A stretch of 64,000 nt of DNA from NCBI RefSeq assembly GCF_001956045.1, contig NZ_MRTH01000007.1, forward strand, positions 62,001-126,000, read 5' to 3'. Each line of letters starts with the position of its first letter. Within the stretch, counting starts at the first letter, position 1. The notes below the pieces were generated by a model, which was not told the origin of the DNA, made no database searches, and saw nothing but the letters and a program-made list of their open reading frames with translations. The translations under genes were made by a program, and so were the position numbers. Below are positions 1 to 9,748 of this stretch, in pieces. The DNA comes from Paenibacillus sp. FSL H7-0331. Its GTDB lineage: Bacteria > Bacillota > Bacilli > Paenibacillales > NBRC-103111.

Positions 1-753
1 TCCTTCCTTGCGCAGCTTATCCCAGTAAGCGAACCACGGCTCTACGTCCTTTTGCTCGAAGCCAAGCTTGCCGCCGTCCATATCGTACAGCTGCTTGCCA
101 TTCTGTTTCAAATAAATGTCCATGCCGTCCACTGTATAGTCATAAGTACCGTAGTAATCTTTGCCCAGCTTCTGGGACAGCTCCTTGGCAATTCGGCTGA
201 AATCATCCCAGGTCCAGCCTTCTTTCGGCAGCTCGACGCCAGCCTTCTTGAACAGCTCCGTATTCACAAGTACACCTCGGGCGTTCGCGCCCGCTGATAC
301 GTGCAGCAGCTTGCCTTTGATCGTCCCGTATTCAATCATCGACTTGTCCATATCAGTCAGATTCAGCTCTTTACCAACATAAGAACCGACATCCAGCAAT
401 ACGCCCTTATTTGCATAATCGACGACATTGCCTCCGAGGAAAAATACATCCGGCGCCGTGCCTGAAGCGAGCTGTGTGTTTAATTTATCGAAATAGCCTG
501 AGCTTGGCGCGAATTCACCAACAATTTTAATATTCGGGTTCTTCTTCTCGAAATTACGCAAAGCCTCATTCGTCCGGTCCGCACGCTTCTGGTCGCCCCA
601 CCACATTATACGAAGCTCAACCGGCTCTTTTTTGGCGGCATCCTTAGCAGTGCTGTCTGCAGCACCTGTTGGCGTACCACCTGTACTGCCTCCGCAAGCG
701 GAAGTAACGGCCATCAATGCTGCTATGGCAGCAAATGAAACACTTTTTTTCAT
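1..753 (-). CDS. Sugar ABC transporter substrate-binding lipoprotein (C-terminal part beyond the window)
   Basis: Extracellular solute-binding protein of the carbohydrate-uptake family 1 type, which captures a sugar or oligosaccharide outside the membrane and hands it to the two permeases encoded just upstream. The 251 codons in the window stay open to the left edge, so the C-terminal part is missing. Residues 1-20 form a lipoprotein signal ending in AVTSAC with Cys20 as lipidation site, followed by a Gly/Thr/Ala linker. The mature part begins with an ELRIMWWGDQ strand and has the APDVFFLGG segment typical of these proteins. ATG at 753 is preceded by AAGGGGGAT at good spacing. It is the last visible gene of a minus-strand sensor kinase, regulator, permease, permease, binding-protein run. 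The substrate cannot be read from sequence. Confidence 0.9.
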   Translation of the reverse strand, partial: MKKSVSFAAIAALMAVTSACGGSTGGTPTGAADSTAKDAAKKEPVELRIMWWGDQKRADRTNEALRNFEKKNPNIKIVGEFAPSSGYFDKLNTQLASGTAPDVFFLGGNVVDYANKGVLLDVGSYVGKELNLTDMDKSMIEYGTIKGKLLHVSAGANARGVLVNTELFKKAGVELPKEGWTWDDFSRIAKELSQKLGKDYYGTYDYTVDGMDIYLKQNGKQLYDMDGGKLGFEQKDVEPWFAYWDKLRKEG

Positions 754-862
754 TTTTGTAATCCCCCTTAACTGATTATGGAAGCTTGTGTTCTGATCAT
801 ACTGGATAACGCTTTCTGGATGAATCGGTTTCCTTCGGCACTTCATTATTAATTTTTTCGGA

Positions 863-1702
863 TTACTTAATACCCGTGGTGGCTATGCCATCCAGAAAGT
901 ACCTTTGGAACGTAAGGAAAATCGTCATAATCGGAATCAGCGACAGTACCGACATCGCCAGCAGCGCACCCCAGTCCGACTCTCCGGCAGGGTCAAACAG
1001 TGAGCGAATACCCAACTGTACCGTGAACAGCTTGACGTTATTCAAATAAATCATTTGACTGAAAAAATCGTCCCAAGTCCAGATGAACGTAAAGATTGCC
1101 GTCGTAATCAGTGCAGGCACCAGCAGTGGGAGAATAATTTTCCAATAAATCTGACCTTGTCCGCAGCCATCTATTGTCGCGCTCTCATCGAGCTCCTTCG
1201 GAATACCACGGATGAACTGCACCATCAACAAAATGAAGAACGAGTCGTGAGCCAGCCATTTGGGAACGATCAAGGGCAAATACGTGTTAATCCACTCAAA
1301 GTTTTTGTACAAAATATATTGCGGCACCAGGGTAACATGATACGGAAGCATAATCGTTACGAGCATCATACTGAACCACAGCTTTTTGTATTTGAAATCG
1401 AGCCGGGCAAAAGCAAACGCCGCCAACGAGCAAGTAATCACATTACCCAATACGGACATAACGGAAATTTGCGCTGAGTTGGTGAAGAAGCGAAGAAACG
1501 ATATCCCCTGCAGCCCTTTCCAGCCATTGATGTAATTAGTTAAAGTAAATTCCTTGGGCCACAAGGTCGTATCGGAAAAAATCAGATTGTTCGGCTTAAA
1601 TGAGCTGCTGAGCAGCCATAACACGGGATACATCATCACAAGTCCTATCGCAATAATGATGAGATGCTTGACTCCGTTAGCATATGTGGATTTGGTTATC
1701 AT
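863..1702 (-). CDS. Carbohydrate ABC transporter permease, MalG type
   Basis: Inner-membrane permease of the CUT1 sugar-import family, pairing with the permease encoded immediately upstream. It is about 279 residues with six predicted membrane spans, beginning with a hydrophobic span near residues 10-30 (HLIIIAIGLVMMYPVLWLLS). The cytoplasmic EAA-type coupling loop is visible as ELDESATIDGCGQ followed by a hydrophobic LPLLVPAL segment. The reading frame can be extended to 1762 inside the upstream gene. I chose ATG at 1702 because AGAAGGGGTGA, which also contains the upstream stop codon, sits just before it, leaving 4 bases between the genes. Translational coupling with the upstream permease is therefore likely. 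Confidence 0.92.
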   Translation of the reverse strand: MITKSTYANGVKHLIIIAIGLVMMYPVLWLLSSSFKPNNLIFSDTTLWPKEFTLTNYINGWKGLQGISFLRFFTNSAQISVMSVLGNVITCSLAAFAFARLDFKYKKLWFSMMLVTIMLPYHVTLVPQYILYKNFEWINTYLPLIVPKWLAHDSFFILLMVQFIRGIPKELDESATIDGCGQGQIYWKIILPLLVPALITTAIFTFIWTWDDFFSQMIYLNNVKLFTVQLGIRSLFDPAGESDWGALLAMSVLSLIPIMTIFLTFQRYFLDGIATTGIK

Positions 1703-1706
1703 ATCG

Positions 1707-2624
1707 TCACCCCTTCTCTTCCTTGCCATCTCCATAAAAAACCCAATACTTTGAAGTTGCAAAAACGATTGCCGTTAAGCCTCCGATCATGACGAGCATA
1801 ATCCAGGCCAGTGCGGACGCATAGCCCATGTCGAAAAAGGAGAAGCCTTTTAAATATAAGTACAACGTATAGAACATCGTCGAGTCCATCGGCCCTCCGC
1901 GTCCATCTCCGATCACAAAGCCCGGCGTAAACACCTGGAACGAATTGATGATCGTCATAACGAGGTTAAAAAACAGTACCGGCGACAGCAGCGGCAGCGT
2001 GATTTGAAAAAACTGACGGATTTTGCCGGCACCATCCACCTGGGACGCTTCGTACAAATCGGCAGGAATTTGCTTCAAACCAGCCAAAAAAATGACCATC
2101 GCTGAACCGAACTGCCAGACGGACAACGTAACTATCGTATACAGTACAAAGTTCGGATTCGCGATCCAGGACGGTCCTTCAATACCAAACCAGCTGAGAA
2201 AATGATTAAAAAGCCCGTTACCGTCGAATATTTTGCGCCAAACAATTGCAATGGCTACACTGCCGCCAAGCAATGAGGGAATATAGTAGACGGTCCGGTA
2301 AATCCCAAGTGCTCGAATTCCTTTATTCAAAGCCATAGCCACCAATAAAGCGAAGATAAGCCGCAGCGGTACGGAGAACAGCACATACTGAAACGTTAAT
2401 TTCAAGGAATGATAGAACATGCTGTCATCTGTAAAAATCTGCACATAATTGTCGAATCCAAGCCACCGTGGCGAAGATAACAGGTTGAACTTGGTCATTG
2501 ACAAATATAACGAACCGAGCATCGGGCCCAGCGTCAGACAGAAAAAACCGATCAGCCACGGCAGCAAAAACAAATATGCTGTACGATTCTGTCGGTATCG
2601 GGTTGGTTTGCGCGAAGATTGCAT
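1707..2624 (-). CDS. Carbohydrate ABC transporter permease, MalF/UgpA type
   Basis: Membrane permease of a CUT1 sugar importer, 305 residues. The N terminus is short and basic (MQSSRKPTRYRQNR), followed by a first span LFLLPWLIGFFCLTLGPML, five further hydrophobic segments and an EAA loop DLYEASQVDGAGKIRQF. The start ATG has AGGAGG at ideal spacing. It overlaps no neighbour upstream (92 bases after the response-regulator gene) and is 4 bases from the next permease. No ATPase gene is present in this run. Paenibacillus CUT1 importers are known to share a genomically distant MsmX-type ATPase, so this absence is expected. Its sugar is unknown. Confidence 0.92.
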   Translation of the reverse strand: MQSSRKPTRYRQNRTAYLFLLPWLIGFFCLTLGPMLGSLYLSMTKFNLLSSPRWLGFDNYVQIFTDDSMFYHSLKLTFQYVLFSVPLRLIFALLVAMALNKGIRALGIYRTVYYIPSLLGGSVAIAIVWRKIFDGNGLFNHFLSWFGIEGPSWIANPNFVLYTIVTLSVWQFGSAMVIFLAGLKQIPADLYEASQVDGAGKIRQFFQITLPLLSPVLFFNLVMTIINSFQVFTPGFVIGDGRGGPMDSTMFYTLYLYLKGFSFFDMGYASALAWIMLVMIGGLTAIVFATSKYWVFYGDGKEEKG

Positions 2625-2716
2625 GGTGGCCTCCTAATCCTGATCTTATGGAAATGATCCGTGTGTAGTTACGAACGATAACCTAATCATACAGACTAGA
2701 GGACTTGTAATGAATT

Positions 2717-4417
2717 CTATTTCTTCGGCAGTTCATTATTAAATTTTTCAGGTGGACTGTGGCGACAATCGGATGGGGTTACCCCATACATACGTTTAAA
2801 TTTGGAGGAGAAGTAGCTGGCGTTGGAAAAACCGGTTAATTCGGCGATATCCCACAAGCTGAGCGGTGTATCCACCAGCAGTCGTATCGCGTGGGCCATA
2901 CGCACCTCAGTCACATATTGGATAAACGTTTTGCCTACCTTCGATTTAAACATCTCCGAGAAATAGGAGGAGTTGTAGCTAAAACGTTCGGCTAGCATCG
3001 TCAAATTCAATTCATACATATAATTGCTGTCAATAAACTGCAAGGCTGCCTGGATCATCGATTGCTCGGGATCCTCCGTGTCAGCCTTCACTTTATGGTC
3101 AATTTTCTGACCCAAGTGAACCAGAAAGCCTTGTGCTTTGTCGATCGTATCCAAGGCCAGCACCATATCCGGCCTTACCCACAGCTGCTCATTGGCATCC
3201 AATTGCACCCCGGCTGAATAAGCCATGGAGTCTAGCAACAGGTAAAGCTGGAGCACCAGCTTGACGAACTGCACCTGTGAATCGATAAAAGCTTCTGTCA
3301 GCTCCTTATGAACCGTCTGAGTGAACAGCTCCAATTCGCCGCGTGACAGCTGTCTTTGAATGATTTTAGCTACATCCTCGGTTAATGCAGGTCTGTTGTC
3401 TGCGAATTCCTTAGCTGTACCGCCTACATCGCTCTCGAGCAAATTCCAGGCTATCAGGGACGACATATACCCTTCCTTCCATTTGTTAAAGCCACTTATC
3501 GGCTGCCCGATGCTGATAGCAGGCTCGAACGATAAATAACTGCTTATGCTCGTACGCAGCTCTTCGACGAACGATGCAGTCGCCTCATCGTCATGGTCCA
3601 GGATAAAATGCATCAGCCCTGGATAATTCGGATCACGAAATACCTGCGGCTGACCAGTGTGAAGCTGAGCAAACTCCCGGCAAATCATTTCGAATGGAAG
3701 ACGGAGCTTATCGGGTGTACGTGTATCAGCTGGGTTAGATGGGCCGGCTGCTATACAACTTGTGGAGACCGGTGAGATGATATGCTTAATGTCTAAGGAT
3801 GTAGGTGCAGCTGCGCTGGTTAGCGTCTTACCTGACTTACGCTCCTTAAATCCGATGGTCAGGAAGCTGACCATCCGCTCATTCCAATCACGCAGCAAGA
3901 ACAGCTCTGCGCGCTCCTGCTCGGCCTGCCCTGGTTTAAGCTCCTCCTTGACCAAATGAACAATAAAATGCTCCTTCATCTCGACATAATATTGGGAAAG
4001 CCGCCAACGTACCTCTGCCTGCTCGTTTTTGAGGTTTCTCTCCTCATTCAGCTCCTGTGTTACCTTGCGAAGAGCAGCCATCAGCTCATCCTGAGCAACA
4101 GGCTTGAGCAAATAATCACGTGCCTGATTGCGTACGGCAGCTCTGGCATAATGGAAATCCTCGTATCCGGTAATCACGATGATCCTAAGTCCTGGGTACT
4201 GCTCGTGACAGCTTTCCAGAAAAGAAACCCCGTTCATCACCGGCATATTCATATCGGTTATAACCAGGTCGATGGCGTCAGATGCCAACCACTCTAACGC
4301 TTCAATACCATTCGAAGCTTCGGCAACGACCATCAATCGCAGGCTGTCCCAGTCGGCCTTCAGCTTTAACCCGAGTCGAATTTCCGGTTCGTCATCCACA
4401 ATCATGACTCGATACAT
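2717..4417 (-). CDS. YesN-type response regulator with AraC DNA-binding domain
   Basis: Cytoplasmic response regulator of about 566 residues that should be phosphorylated by the YesM-type kinase encoded upstream and switch on the sugar-transport genes downstream. The receiver domain occupies residues 1-125, with the acidic DDE pocket at residues 8-10, phosphoacceptor Asp55 in VITDMNMPVMNG and Lys in YLLKPV. A long variable middle part follows, and the last 100 residues are two AraC helix-turn-helix units (LAERFSYNSSYFSEMFK and IAELTGFSNASYFSSKFKRM). The frame can begin at a GTG at 4426, but that codon overlaps the AGGAGG ribosome site; the ATG at 4417 lies 8 bases after it and is preferred. 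The last codons share an unexpected near-repeat with the gap at 831-862. Confidence 0.93.
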   Translation of the reverse strand: MYRVMIVDDEPEIRLGLKLKADWDSLRLMVVAEASNGIEALEWLASDAIDLVITDMNMPVMNGVSFLESCHEQYPGLRIIVITGYEDFHYARAAVRNQARDYLLKPVAQDELMAALRKVTQELNEERNLKNEQAEVRWRLSQYYVEMKEHFIVHLVKEELKPGQAEQERAELFLLRDWNERMVSFLTIGFKERKSGKTLTSAAAPTSLDIKHIISPVSTSCIAAGPSNPADTRTPDKLRLPFEMICREFAQLHTGQPQVFRDPNYPGLMHFILDHDDEATASFVEELRTSISSYLSFEPAISIGQPISGFNKWKEGYMSSLIAWNLLESDVGGTAKEFADNRPALTEDVAKIIQRQLSRGELELFTQTVHKELTEAFIDSQVQFVKLVLQLYLLLDSMAYSAGVQLDANEQLWVRPDMVLALDTIDKAQGFLVHLGQKIDHKVKADTEDPEQSMIQAALQFIDSNYMYELNLTMLAERFSYNSSYFSEMFKSKVGKTFIQYVTEVRMAHAIRLLVDTPLSLWDIAELTGFSNASYFSSKFKRMYGVTPSDCRHSPPEKFNNELPKK

Positions 4418-4454
4418 GAGGGGCACCTCCTACTTTGGTATGGATAAGACTCAT

Positions 4455-6248
4455 TCATTTCGTCAGCATCTGCTGTACAGGCAGGATCAGCTCGATCCGG
4501 GTTCCCTGACCCTGCGACGATTCGATAGTGAAGCTAAAGCGTCCTCCGTAATACAGCTGGCAGCGCGCCAGCACATTACGCAATCCGATCTGTCTGGATC
4601 CCGTATTCAAGATGTGATCGAACTGGGAGGATAGCGATTCTGCATACAGCCGCTGTATCAATTCCTCGGCTATGCCAGGGCCATTATCTTCAACGATTAG
4701 GCGTACCTGCTCCGGCTCGCTGTATACCCGGATCACAACCTTCGCTATCGTTTGATGAAGGAAGCTGTATTTGACCGCATTTTCCACCAATGGCTGCAAA
4801 ATGAATTTAACCATTTGCCTGCTATCCATGTCTCCCTCTTCCTGGGTCGAAATATGAAGTCGCTCCCCGAAACGGATTTGCAGGATCGAGACGTAATGCT
4901 TCAGGTAAGTTAATTCCTCCTGCAGCGGTACCAGATCCTCGCTGATTCGAAGCGAAAACCGCATCATTTTGCCTAACGATTCGATCACTTTAACTGTATC
5001 TCCGGTGCGCTGCTGCATGGACAGACTGCTCATCAGCTCCAATGTGTTGAACAAAAAATGCGGGTTGATTTGCAGCAGCAGCGCTTTATATTCAGCCTGC
5101 TGGCGAAGCAGCTTCAGTTCAAACTCGGTTTTGATATGATGCCTAAGCTGCGTCACCATATTGCGAAATGTCGAGGTCACATATCCTACCTCATTACGGA
5201 CGATCTGATCGGCAGAAATACGGCTTTCCGCATGGGCAAAGTCACCTTTTTGCACGGAACGCATCGCTGAGGCAAGTCGCGACAATGGCTTCGTAATCCC
5301 ATGTGAAAGCCATGTCGCCACAAGGATTGCGCAAAGCAGCAGTAAAGTAGTAAACAGAATAATGCTATTGCGAAGCGTGTACAGCTTGGCGTACAAATCT
5401 TGCTCAGATACGATACCGACCAGCAGCCACTGATTCAGCTTTTTGTAAACCACAATATCGTTCATACCCCGGTCATTCGGTACATACAGGACACCTTGAC
5501 GCGCACGTACAGTCTTGACAGCCTCTACATTTCTGATCGTTTCGGGATCGGATGCATATTCCTTTTGCGAAAGAATCGGAAGGCCGTTTTGATCCAGCAA
5601 AAAGATCGTGCCACTGTCTCCCAGATGTATCCGCTTGAGCGGCTCCAGAAAAAAATCGACACTCACATTAACCTTCATCACGCTTTTGTACAGGGAGGGC
5701 TCGAAGGTACCGATCGGCAGCAGCAAGCTCACCACCTGATAAGGCTTCGATTGTCTGGATTCGACCTGATCATTGTGAGCAGATACCCAATGGTTCCCAT
5801 TCTGCATAAAATCCTTGTACCACGGCTCCTCGAGAAATTCCTTATCCGCAACCACCTGATTGCCAATGCTGATCCACAAGCCCTCTGGTCGATAAATCGA
5901 CACCGAGGAAACACCTGAATAATTGTTGGTCGTCTGGGTCAAAAACCGGCTTAGCTCTATGTTGGACAGCATCTTTTCCCCTGAAGACAAAGAAGGATCA
6001 GATAACGCGATATCCCAGCTTTTGGTCACATCGCTATTATAGACAAGGGACGATAAATCATAGATTTGATTAAGCGCCATGTTGATGTAGGAGCCGTATT
6101 CGTCCATTTTCTCCAGAGCCGACGATTCAATATAGGATCTGACAATAGAACGAGATTCATTAAACAGCAGAAAGGAAACGGTTCCAAAAGAAAGCACAAG
6201 CAGCACAACAAACGAGGCAATCAAGCGATTTTTTAAGGAATAAAACAT
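4455..6248 (-). CDS. YesM-type sensor histidine kinase
   Basis: Membrane sensor kinase, 597 residues, first gene of the left-edge sugar-uptake run. Membrane span 1 is at residues 9-30 (IASFVVLLVLSFGTVSFLLF). An extracellular dCache-like sensing region of about 250 residues follows, then span 2 near 290 (IILFTTLLLLCAILVATWLS) and a HAMP linker. The kinase core is of the His_kinase (LytS/YesM) type, with the phosphoacceptor in LLQINPHFLFNTLE, and a HATPase domain with N-box QPLVENAVKYS and G-box VEDNGPGI. The ATG is preceded by AAGGGGG. The partner regulator starts 37 bases downstream. In this family the signal is usually a sugar or its binding protein, which is inference here. Confidence 0.94.
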   Translation of the reverse strand: MFYSLKNRLIASFVVLLVLSFGTVSFLLFNESRSIVRSYIESSALEKMDEYGSYINMALNQIYDLSSLVYNSDVTKSWDIALSDPSLSSGEKMLSNIELSRFLTQTTNNYSGVSSVSIYRPEGLWISIGNQVVADKEFLEEPWYKDFMQNGNHWVSAHNDQVESRQSKPYQVVSLLLPIGTFEPSLYKSVMKVNVSVDFFLEPLKRIHLGDSGTIFLLDQNGLPILSQKEYASDPETIRNVEAVKTVRARQGVLYVPNDRGMNDIVVYKKLNQWLLVGIVSEQDLYAKLYTLRNSIILFTTLLLLCAILVATWLSHGITKPLSRLASAMRSVQKGDFAHAESRISADQIVRNEVGYVTSTFRNMVTQLRHHIKTEFELKLLRQQAEYKALLLQINPHFLFNTLELMSSLSMQQRTGDTVKVIESLGKMMRFSLRISEDLVPLQEELTYLKHYVSILQIRFGERLHISTQEEGDMDSRQMVKFILQPLVENAVKYSFLHQTIAKVVIRVYSEPEQVRLIVEDNGPGIAEELIQRLYAESLSSQFDHILNTGSRQIGLRNVLARCQLYYGGRFSFTIESSQGQGTRIELILPVQQMLTK

Positions 6249-6319
6249 GACCCAATCCCCCTTCTCAGTTGTAAAATGCCAGGCATCCGTATCGCCAGCT
6301 TATCAAACTCTATCTCAAA

Positions 6320-6345
6320 AAGCACCGACAACGATTGTCAGTGCT
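6320..6345 (-). terminator. Rho-independent terminator after the DUF554 gene
   Basis: On the minus strand an 11-base stem (AGCACTGACAA with TTGTCGGTGCT, one G-T pair, loop TCG) is followed directly by TTTTT. It lies 11 bases after the DUF554 stop and upstream of the YesM gene, so it separates the two transcription units. Confidence 0.85.
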
Positions 6346-6356
6346 AATCTCTCTAT

Positions 6357-7139
6357 CTACCAGGTAGATATCCAATGAACGAAAGGAACCGCAAGTGCCG
6401 CTACGAGCACAGAGGGCAGCAGATTGGCAACGTTAATTTTGCGCAGCTCCAGCAGATTAATGCCGATACCCATAATCAAAACACCACCAACCGCCGTAAT
6501 TTGCATAATGATCTCATCGAGTGCAGCCTTATCCACCAAGGAGGCGATGCCTGAAGCGGCAAGCGCTATAGCTCCCTGATAAAGAAACACCGAGATTGCC
6601 GAGAATAGCACTCCAACACCCATTGTAGAGGCAAATATGACCGTTAAAAAGCCATCCATCATTGCCTTTACATATAAAATATCATGCTGTCCACGCAGTC
6701 CGCTGTCGAGTGATCCCAGGATCGCCATCGCACCAACACAGTAAATCAATGTTGTGTTCACAAACCCAGCGGCAATCCTTCCTTGAACTTGGGCTTCTGA
6801 CTGTAAATCAGCCAACTCGCTATGTTTCCCGCCTCTTGAGCGCCTGCGGATGAAACGACTTAACGCATTAACCATCCGCTCCAACTGTCGGCCCAGAGCC
6901 TCCAGATTTCGTTCCACACGCAGCAGCTCGCCCAGCAGTCCGCCAAGCACCAGACTTGCCACTATGAGCAAAAAATTCGTCGACTTCAACGTCATCGACA
7001 AACCCAGTGCTACCAAAGCCAGTCCGATCCCCTGCATCACCGTGCTGCGGATGCCCTGACTCAAGCGATTCAGCATCAGTCCCAGCAAACCGCCGACAAT
7101 GATGGCTGCCGCATTAATGATCGTACCCCATAACGCCAT
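6357..7139 (-). CDS. DUF554 family membrane protein (YqgA-like)
   Basis: Integral membrane protein of about 260 residues with seven or so hydrophobic segments. The family signature is visible at the N terminus (MALWGTIINAAAIIVGGLLG) and in the central GAMAILGSLDSGL and DGFLTVIFASTMGVGV segments, which fit the DUF554 family. The family function is not established; a transport role is only a guess. A basic, charged insert (RFIRRRSRGGKHSE, about residue 105) lies between the second and third hydrophobic regions. The frame extends upstream to 7190, but ATG at 7139 matches where the family begins and has a GAGAGGG site. It starts 80 bases after the ribose-type permease gene and could be the distal gene of that operon; it is followed by a terminator. 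Confidence 0.85.
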   Translation of the reverse strand: MALWGTIINAAAIIVGGLLGLMLNRLSQGIRSTVMQGIGLALVALGLSMTLKSTNFLLIVASLVLGGLLGELLRVERNLEALGRQLERMVNALSRFIRRRSRGGKHSELADLQSEAQVQGRIAAGFVNTTLIYCVGAMAILGSLDSGLRGQHDILYVKAMMDGFLTVIFASTMGVGVLFSAISVFLYQGAIALAASGIASLVDKAALDEIIMQITAVGGVLIMGIGINLLELRKINVANLLPSVLVAALAVPFVHWISTW

Positions 7140-7218
7140 ATCGTGTATGCCCTCTCGTTCATCGTGCCTGATCCTGCAGCAGGACTGCAAGATCCAGTTG
7201 TTAACCCATTATAACCGA

Positions 7219-8208
7219 TTATGCTGAGCGTCGGCGTGTTAAATGGATAAATGTGATAGCAAGCGCCAGTACGAGAACAAGCCCTTTAATAATATCGAAC
7301 GCATAATACGGCAAATTCAGCATCGTTAATCCGTTCAGCAGCACTCCGATAAGAACAGCTCCAAAGAACGTACCAATAACGTTGGGCTTCCCGGCACCCA
7401 GCACCGAATAACCGACAAATACGGCAGCTACCGATTCCATCAATACGGGAGCACCCGCATCAATTTGACCCGATCCGACACGAGCTGCAAACAGCAGACC
7501 GCCCATAGCAGCAAAAACTCCTGACAGCACATAAGCCATCGTACGCACCCGATTGACCTGAATACCTGACAGACGCGCGGCTTCCTGATTGCCACCGGTT
7601 ACATACAATTGACGTCCCCAGCGAGTATAGGTCAAAAATATGTGCACAAGCACAACCGCAATGATCATCAGCAGCACAGGGACAGGCAGACCGAACAGCT
7701 TGCCTTGGCCTATCCAGAGAAAGGACTCTGTGAATTTGCCTGGTGCCTTCGTTCCGTCCGGTAATTGCATGTTGTTATAAATGGAAAATCCTTTGGTGTA
7801 CGTCTTGTGTACCCCACCGATAATGTACATGACCGCAAGTGTCGCCAATAGATCGGGGATGCGAACCTTAACGATCAACAGCGCATTTAACAAACCGATC
7901 AATACGCCGATCAGTAACGGAACCGTTAATACCAAGATGAGCGGCAGCTGATAAAATACCATCATGGAGGCCACTACAACAGTCGTAAGTGAAACCGTCG
8001 AGCCTACCGAAAGATCGAAGCCATCTACAATTTGCGAGAAGGTCACGCCTATCGCTACAAAGGTAACGATCGATATCGAACGTAATATATCGGCCAAATT
8101 GTCGTAGGACAAAAAGTTTTCATTGCTGAGAGAAAACAAAACGATGACCAGGGCAATGATCACCAATGCCCCATACTTATATGAGTAATCCAGAAATTTA
8201 TCTTTCAC
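7219..8208 (-). CDS. Ribose-type ABC transporter permease (RbsC family)
   Basis: Membrane permease of the branched BPD_transp_2/RbsC family, 329 residues, with eight to ten hydrophobic segments. The family motif is seen as VDGFDLSVGSTVSLTTVV (about residue 60) and GLLNALLIVKVRIPDLLATLAVMYI. The start is GTG at 8208, overlapping the stop of the ATPase gene by four bases, so the two proteins are translationally coupled. It works with the double ATPase and binding protein encoded upstream to import a monosaccharide or related small molecule; the substrate cannot be assigned. Confidence 0.93.
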   Translation of the reverse strand: MKDKFLDYSYKYGALVIIALVIVLFSLSNENFLSYDNLADILRSISIVTFVAIGVTFSQIVDGFDLSVGSTVSLTTVVVASMMVFYQLPLILVLTVPLLIGVLIGLLNALLIVKVRIPDLLATLAVMYIIGGVHKTYTKGFSIYNNMQLPDGTKAPGKFTESFLWIGQGKLFGLPVPVLLMIIAVVLVHIFLTYTRWGRQLYVTGGNQEAARLSGIQVNRVRTMAYVLSGVFAAMGGLLFAARVGSGQIDAGAPVLMESVAAVFVGYSVLGAGKPNVIGTFFGAVLIGVLLNGLTMLNLPYYAFDIIKGLVLVLALAITFIHLTRRRSA

Positions 8209-9716
8209 TGAAACGTAGCCTCCCCAGCGCTCGCGTAGTACAAAATTTGTTCCTGCGTGGCTTCATCCCGACGCAGCTCTTTCACGATTTGGCCATAGCT
8301 CATAACGAGTATCCGATCCGCTATCCCCAAAATCTCGGCGATTTCGCAGGAGCAATAAATAATCCCTTTGCCTTCCCCGGCAAGTCGGCCAATCAAACGG
8401 AATATATCACTTTTGGCTCCGATATCGACGCCCTTGGTCGGCTCATCGAAAATATAGATTTGCGCGTCAGTAGGCAGCCACTTGCCGACAGCAACCTTCT
8501 GCTGGTTGCCACCGCTCAAATATTTCACCAGCTGCTCCATATTCGGCGGATGAACGCCCAGTTGCTGGATCATGGCCTTTGCATTGGCAGCTTCCTGCGA
8601 CTGTTGAACAAAACCAAATCGGCTGAACAGCTTAAGCAGCGGCAGAGACAGGTTGTGCTTGACCGACTGTTCAACAAGAATACCCTGCTTGCGACGCTCC
8701 TCTGGAATCAGCGCAATGCCTTCACGCACCGCATCACTTGGATTGCTGAGCTTCAACCGCTTCCCTTGCAGCTCAATCTCTCCTCGCTCCAGCGGATCGG
8801 CTCCGAACAGCAGACGGGACAGCTCGGTTTTACCAGCTCCCACCAAGCCTACGATGCCGACAATTTCCCCGCTATGCACGGATAAGTTCACTCCGCGAAC
8901 CTTGGTCCCAAGCGTCAAATCTCTCGCCACCAATAACGGCCCGCCGATCGGCACCTCTACCTTGGGGAATTCTTCCTCAAAGGTTCTGCCAAGCATCTGC
9001 TCGATGACGACTTTTACACTAGTATCCGCCGCAGCTTGGGTAGCAATAATCCGACCATCACGCATCACTGTAACCTTGTCACTGATCCGGAACACTTCAT
9101 TCAAGCGGTGAGAAATAAATATACAGCCTACGCCATCAGCCTTGAGCCGTTCCATAATTCGAAATAGCTGGTCTGCTTCCTCATTGCTGAGCGGCGCTGT
9201 AGGCTCATCAAAGATAATAAACTTGGCCTTTTGCGCTAATGCACGGGCAATGAGCACCATTTGCTTTTGCGCGATGCTCAGTTCCCCAGCCTGCCTTCTC
9301 ACATCAACCGTAAGTCCAATGTCGCTTAATATACGGGCGGCTTCCCGCTCGATTTGACTCCAGCTTAACCAGCCGCTGCCGTTCGTCATCCGATCCAGCA
9401 TAATATTTTCCGCAACTGTAAGCTTAGGTACAAGAGCTGTATCCACTTCCTGATAAACGCATTGAATTCCACTCTGAATGGCATCGCTTGGACCGCTGAT
9501 CGCAAGCGGTTTGCCGTCAATCGCGATCTCGCCCTCATCAGGCAAATAGGCACCGGACATCACTTTGATTAATGTGCTTTTGCCTGCCCCATTAGCTCCA
9601 AGCAGTGCATGAATTTCGCCTCCGCTAACCGCAAAATCAACCTGCTGCAGTGCCTTTACTCCGGGAAATGACTTGGAGATGTGACTCATTTGCAATAAGG
9701 TGATGGAATTCGTCAT
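8205..9716 (-). CDS. Sugar ABC transporter ATP-binding protein, double-domain (RbsA/MglA family)
   Basis: Cytoplasmic ATPase of 503 residues made of two fused ABC domains. The first domain has Walker A GANGAGKST (about 40-48), signature LSIAQKQM and Walker B FIIFDEPTAPLS. The second domain has the degenerate P-loop VGLVGAGKTE typical of RbsA/MglA, a signature LSGGNQQKV and Walker B YIFDEPTKGVD. The first signature (LSIAQ rather than LSGGQ) and second P-loop match known family asymmetry. The gene starts 78 bases after the binding-protein gene, with a hairpin in between, and overlaps the permease gene by four bases. Confidence 0.94.
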   Translation of the reverse strand: MTNSITLLQMSHISKSFPGVKALQQVDFAVSGGEIHALLGANGAGKSTLIKVMSGAYLPDEGEIAIDGKPLAISGPSDAIQSGIQCVYQEVDTALVPKLTVAENIMLDRMTNGSGWLSWSQIEREAARILSDIGLTVDVRRQAGELSIAQKQMVLIARALAQKAKFIIFDEPTAPLSNEEADQLFRIMERLKADGVGCIFISHRLNEVFRISDKVTVMRDGRIIATQAAADTSVKVVIEQMLGRTFEEEFPKVEVPIGGPLLVARDLTLGTKVRGVNLSVHSGEIVGIVGLVGAGKTELSRLLFGADPLERGEIELQGKRLKLSNPSDAVREGIALIPEERRKQGILVEQSVKHNLSLPLLKLFSRFGFVQQSQEAANAKAMIQQLGVHPPNMEQLVKYLSGGNQQKVAVGKWLPTDAQIYIFDEPTKGVDIGAKSDIFRLIGRLAGEGKGIIYCSCEIAEILGIADRILVMSYGQIVKELRRDEATQEQILYYASAGEATFQ

Positions 9717-9748
9717 CCTGGCATCACGCTCCTCATTTCAATGGAAAA

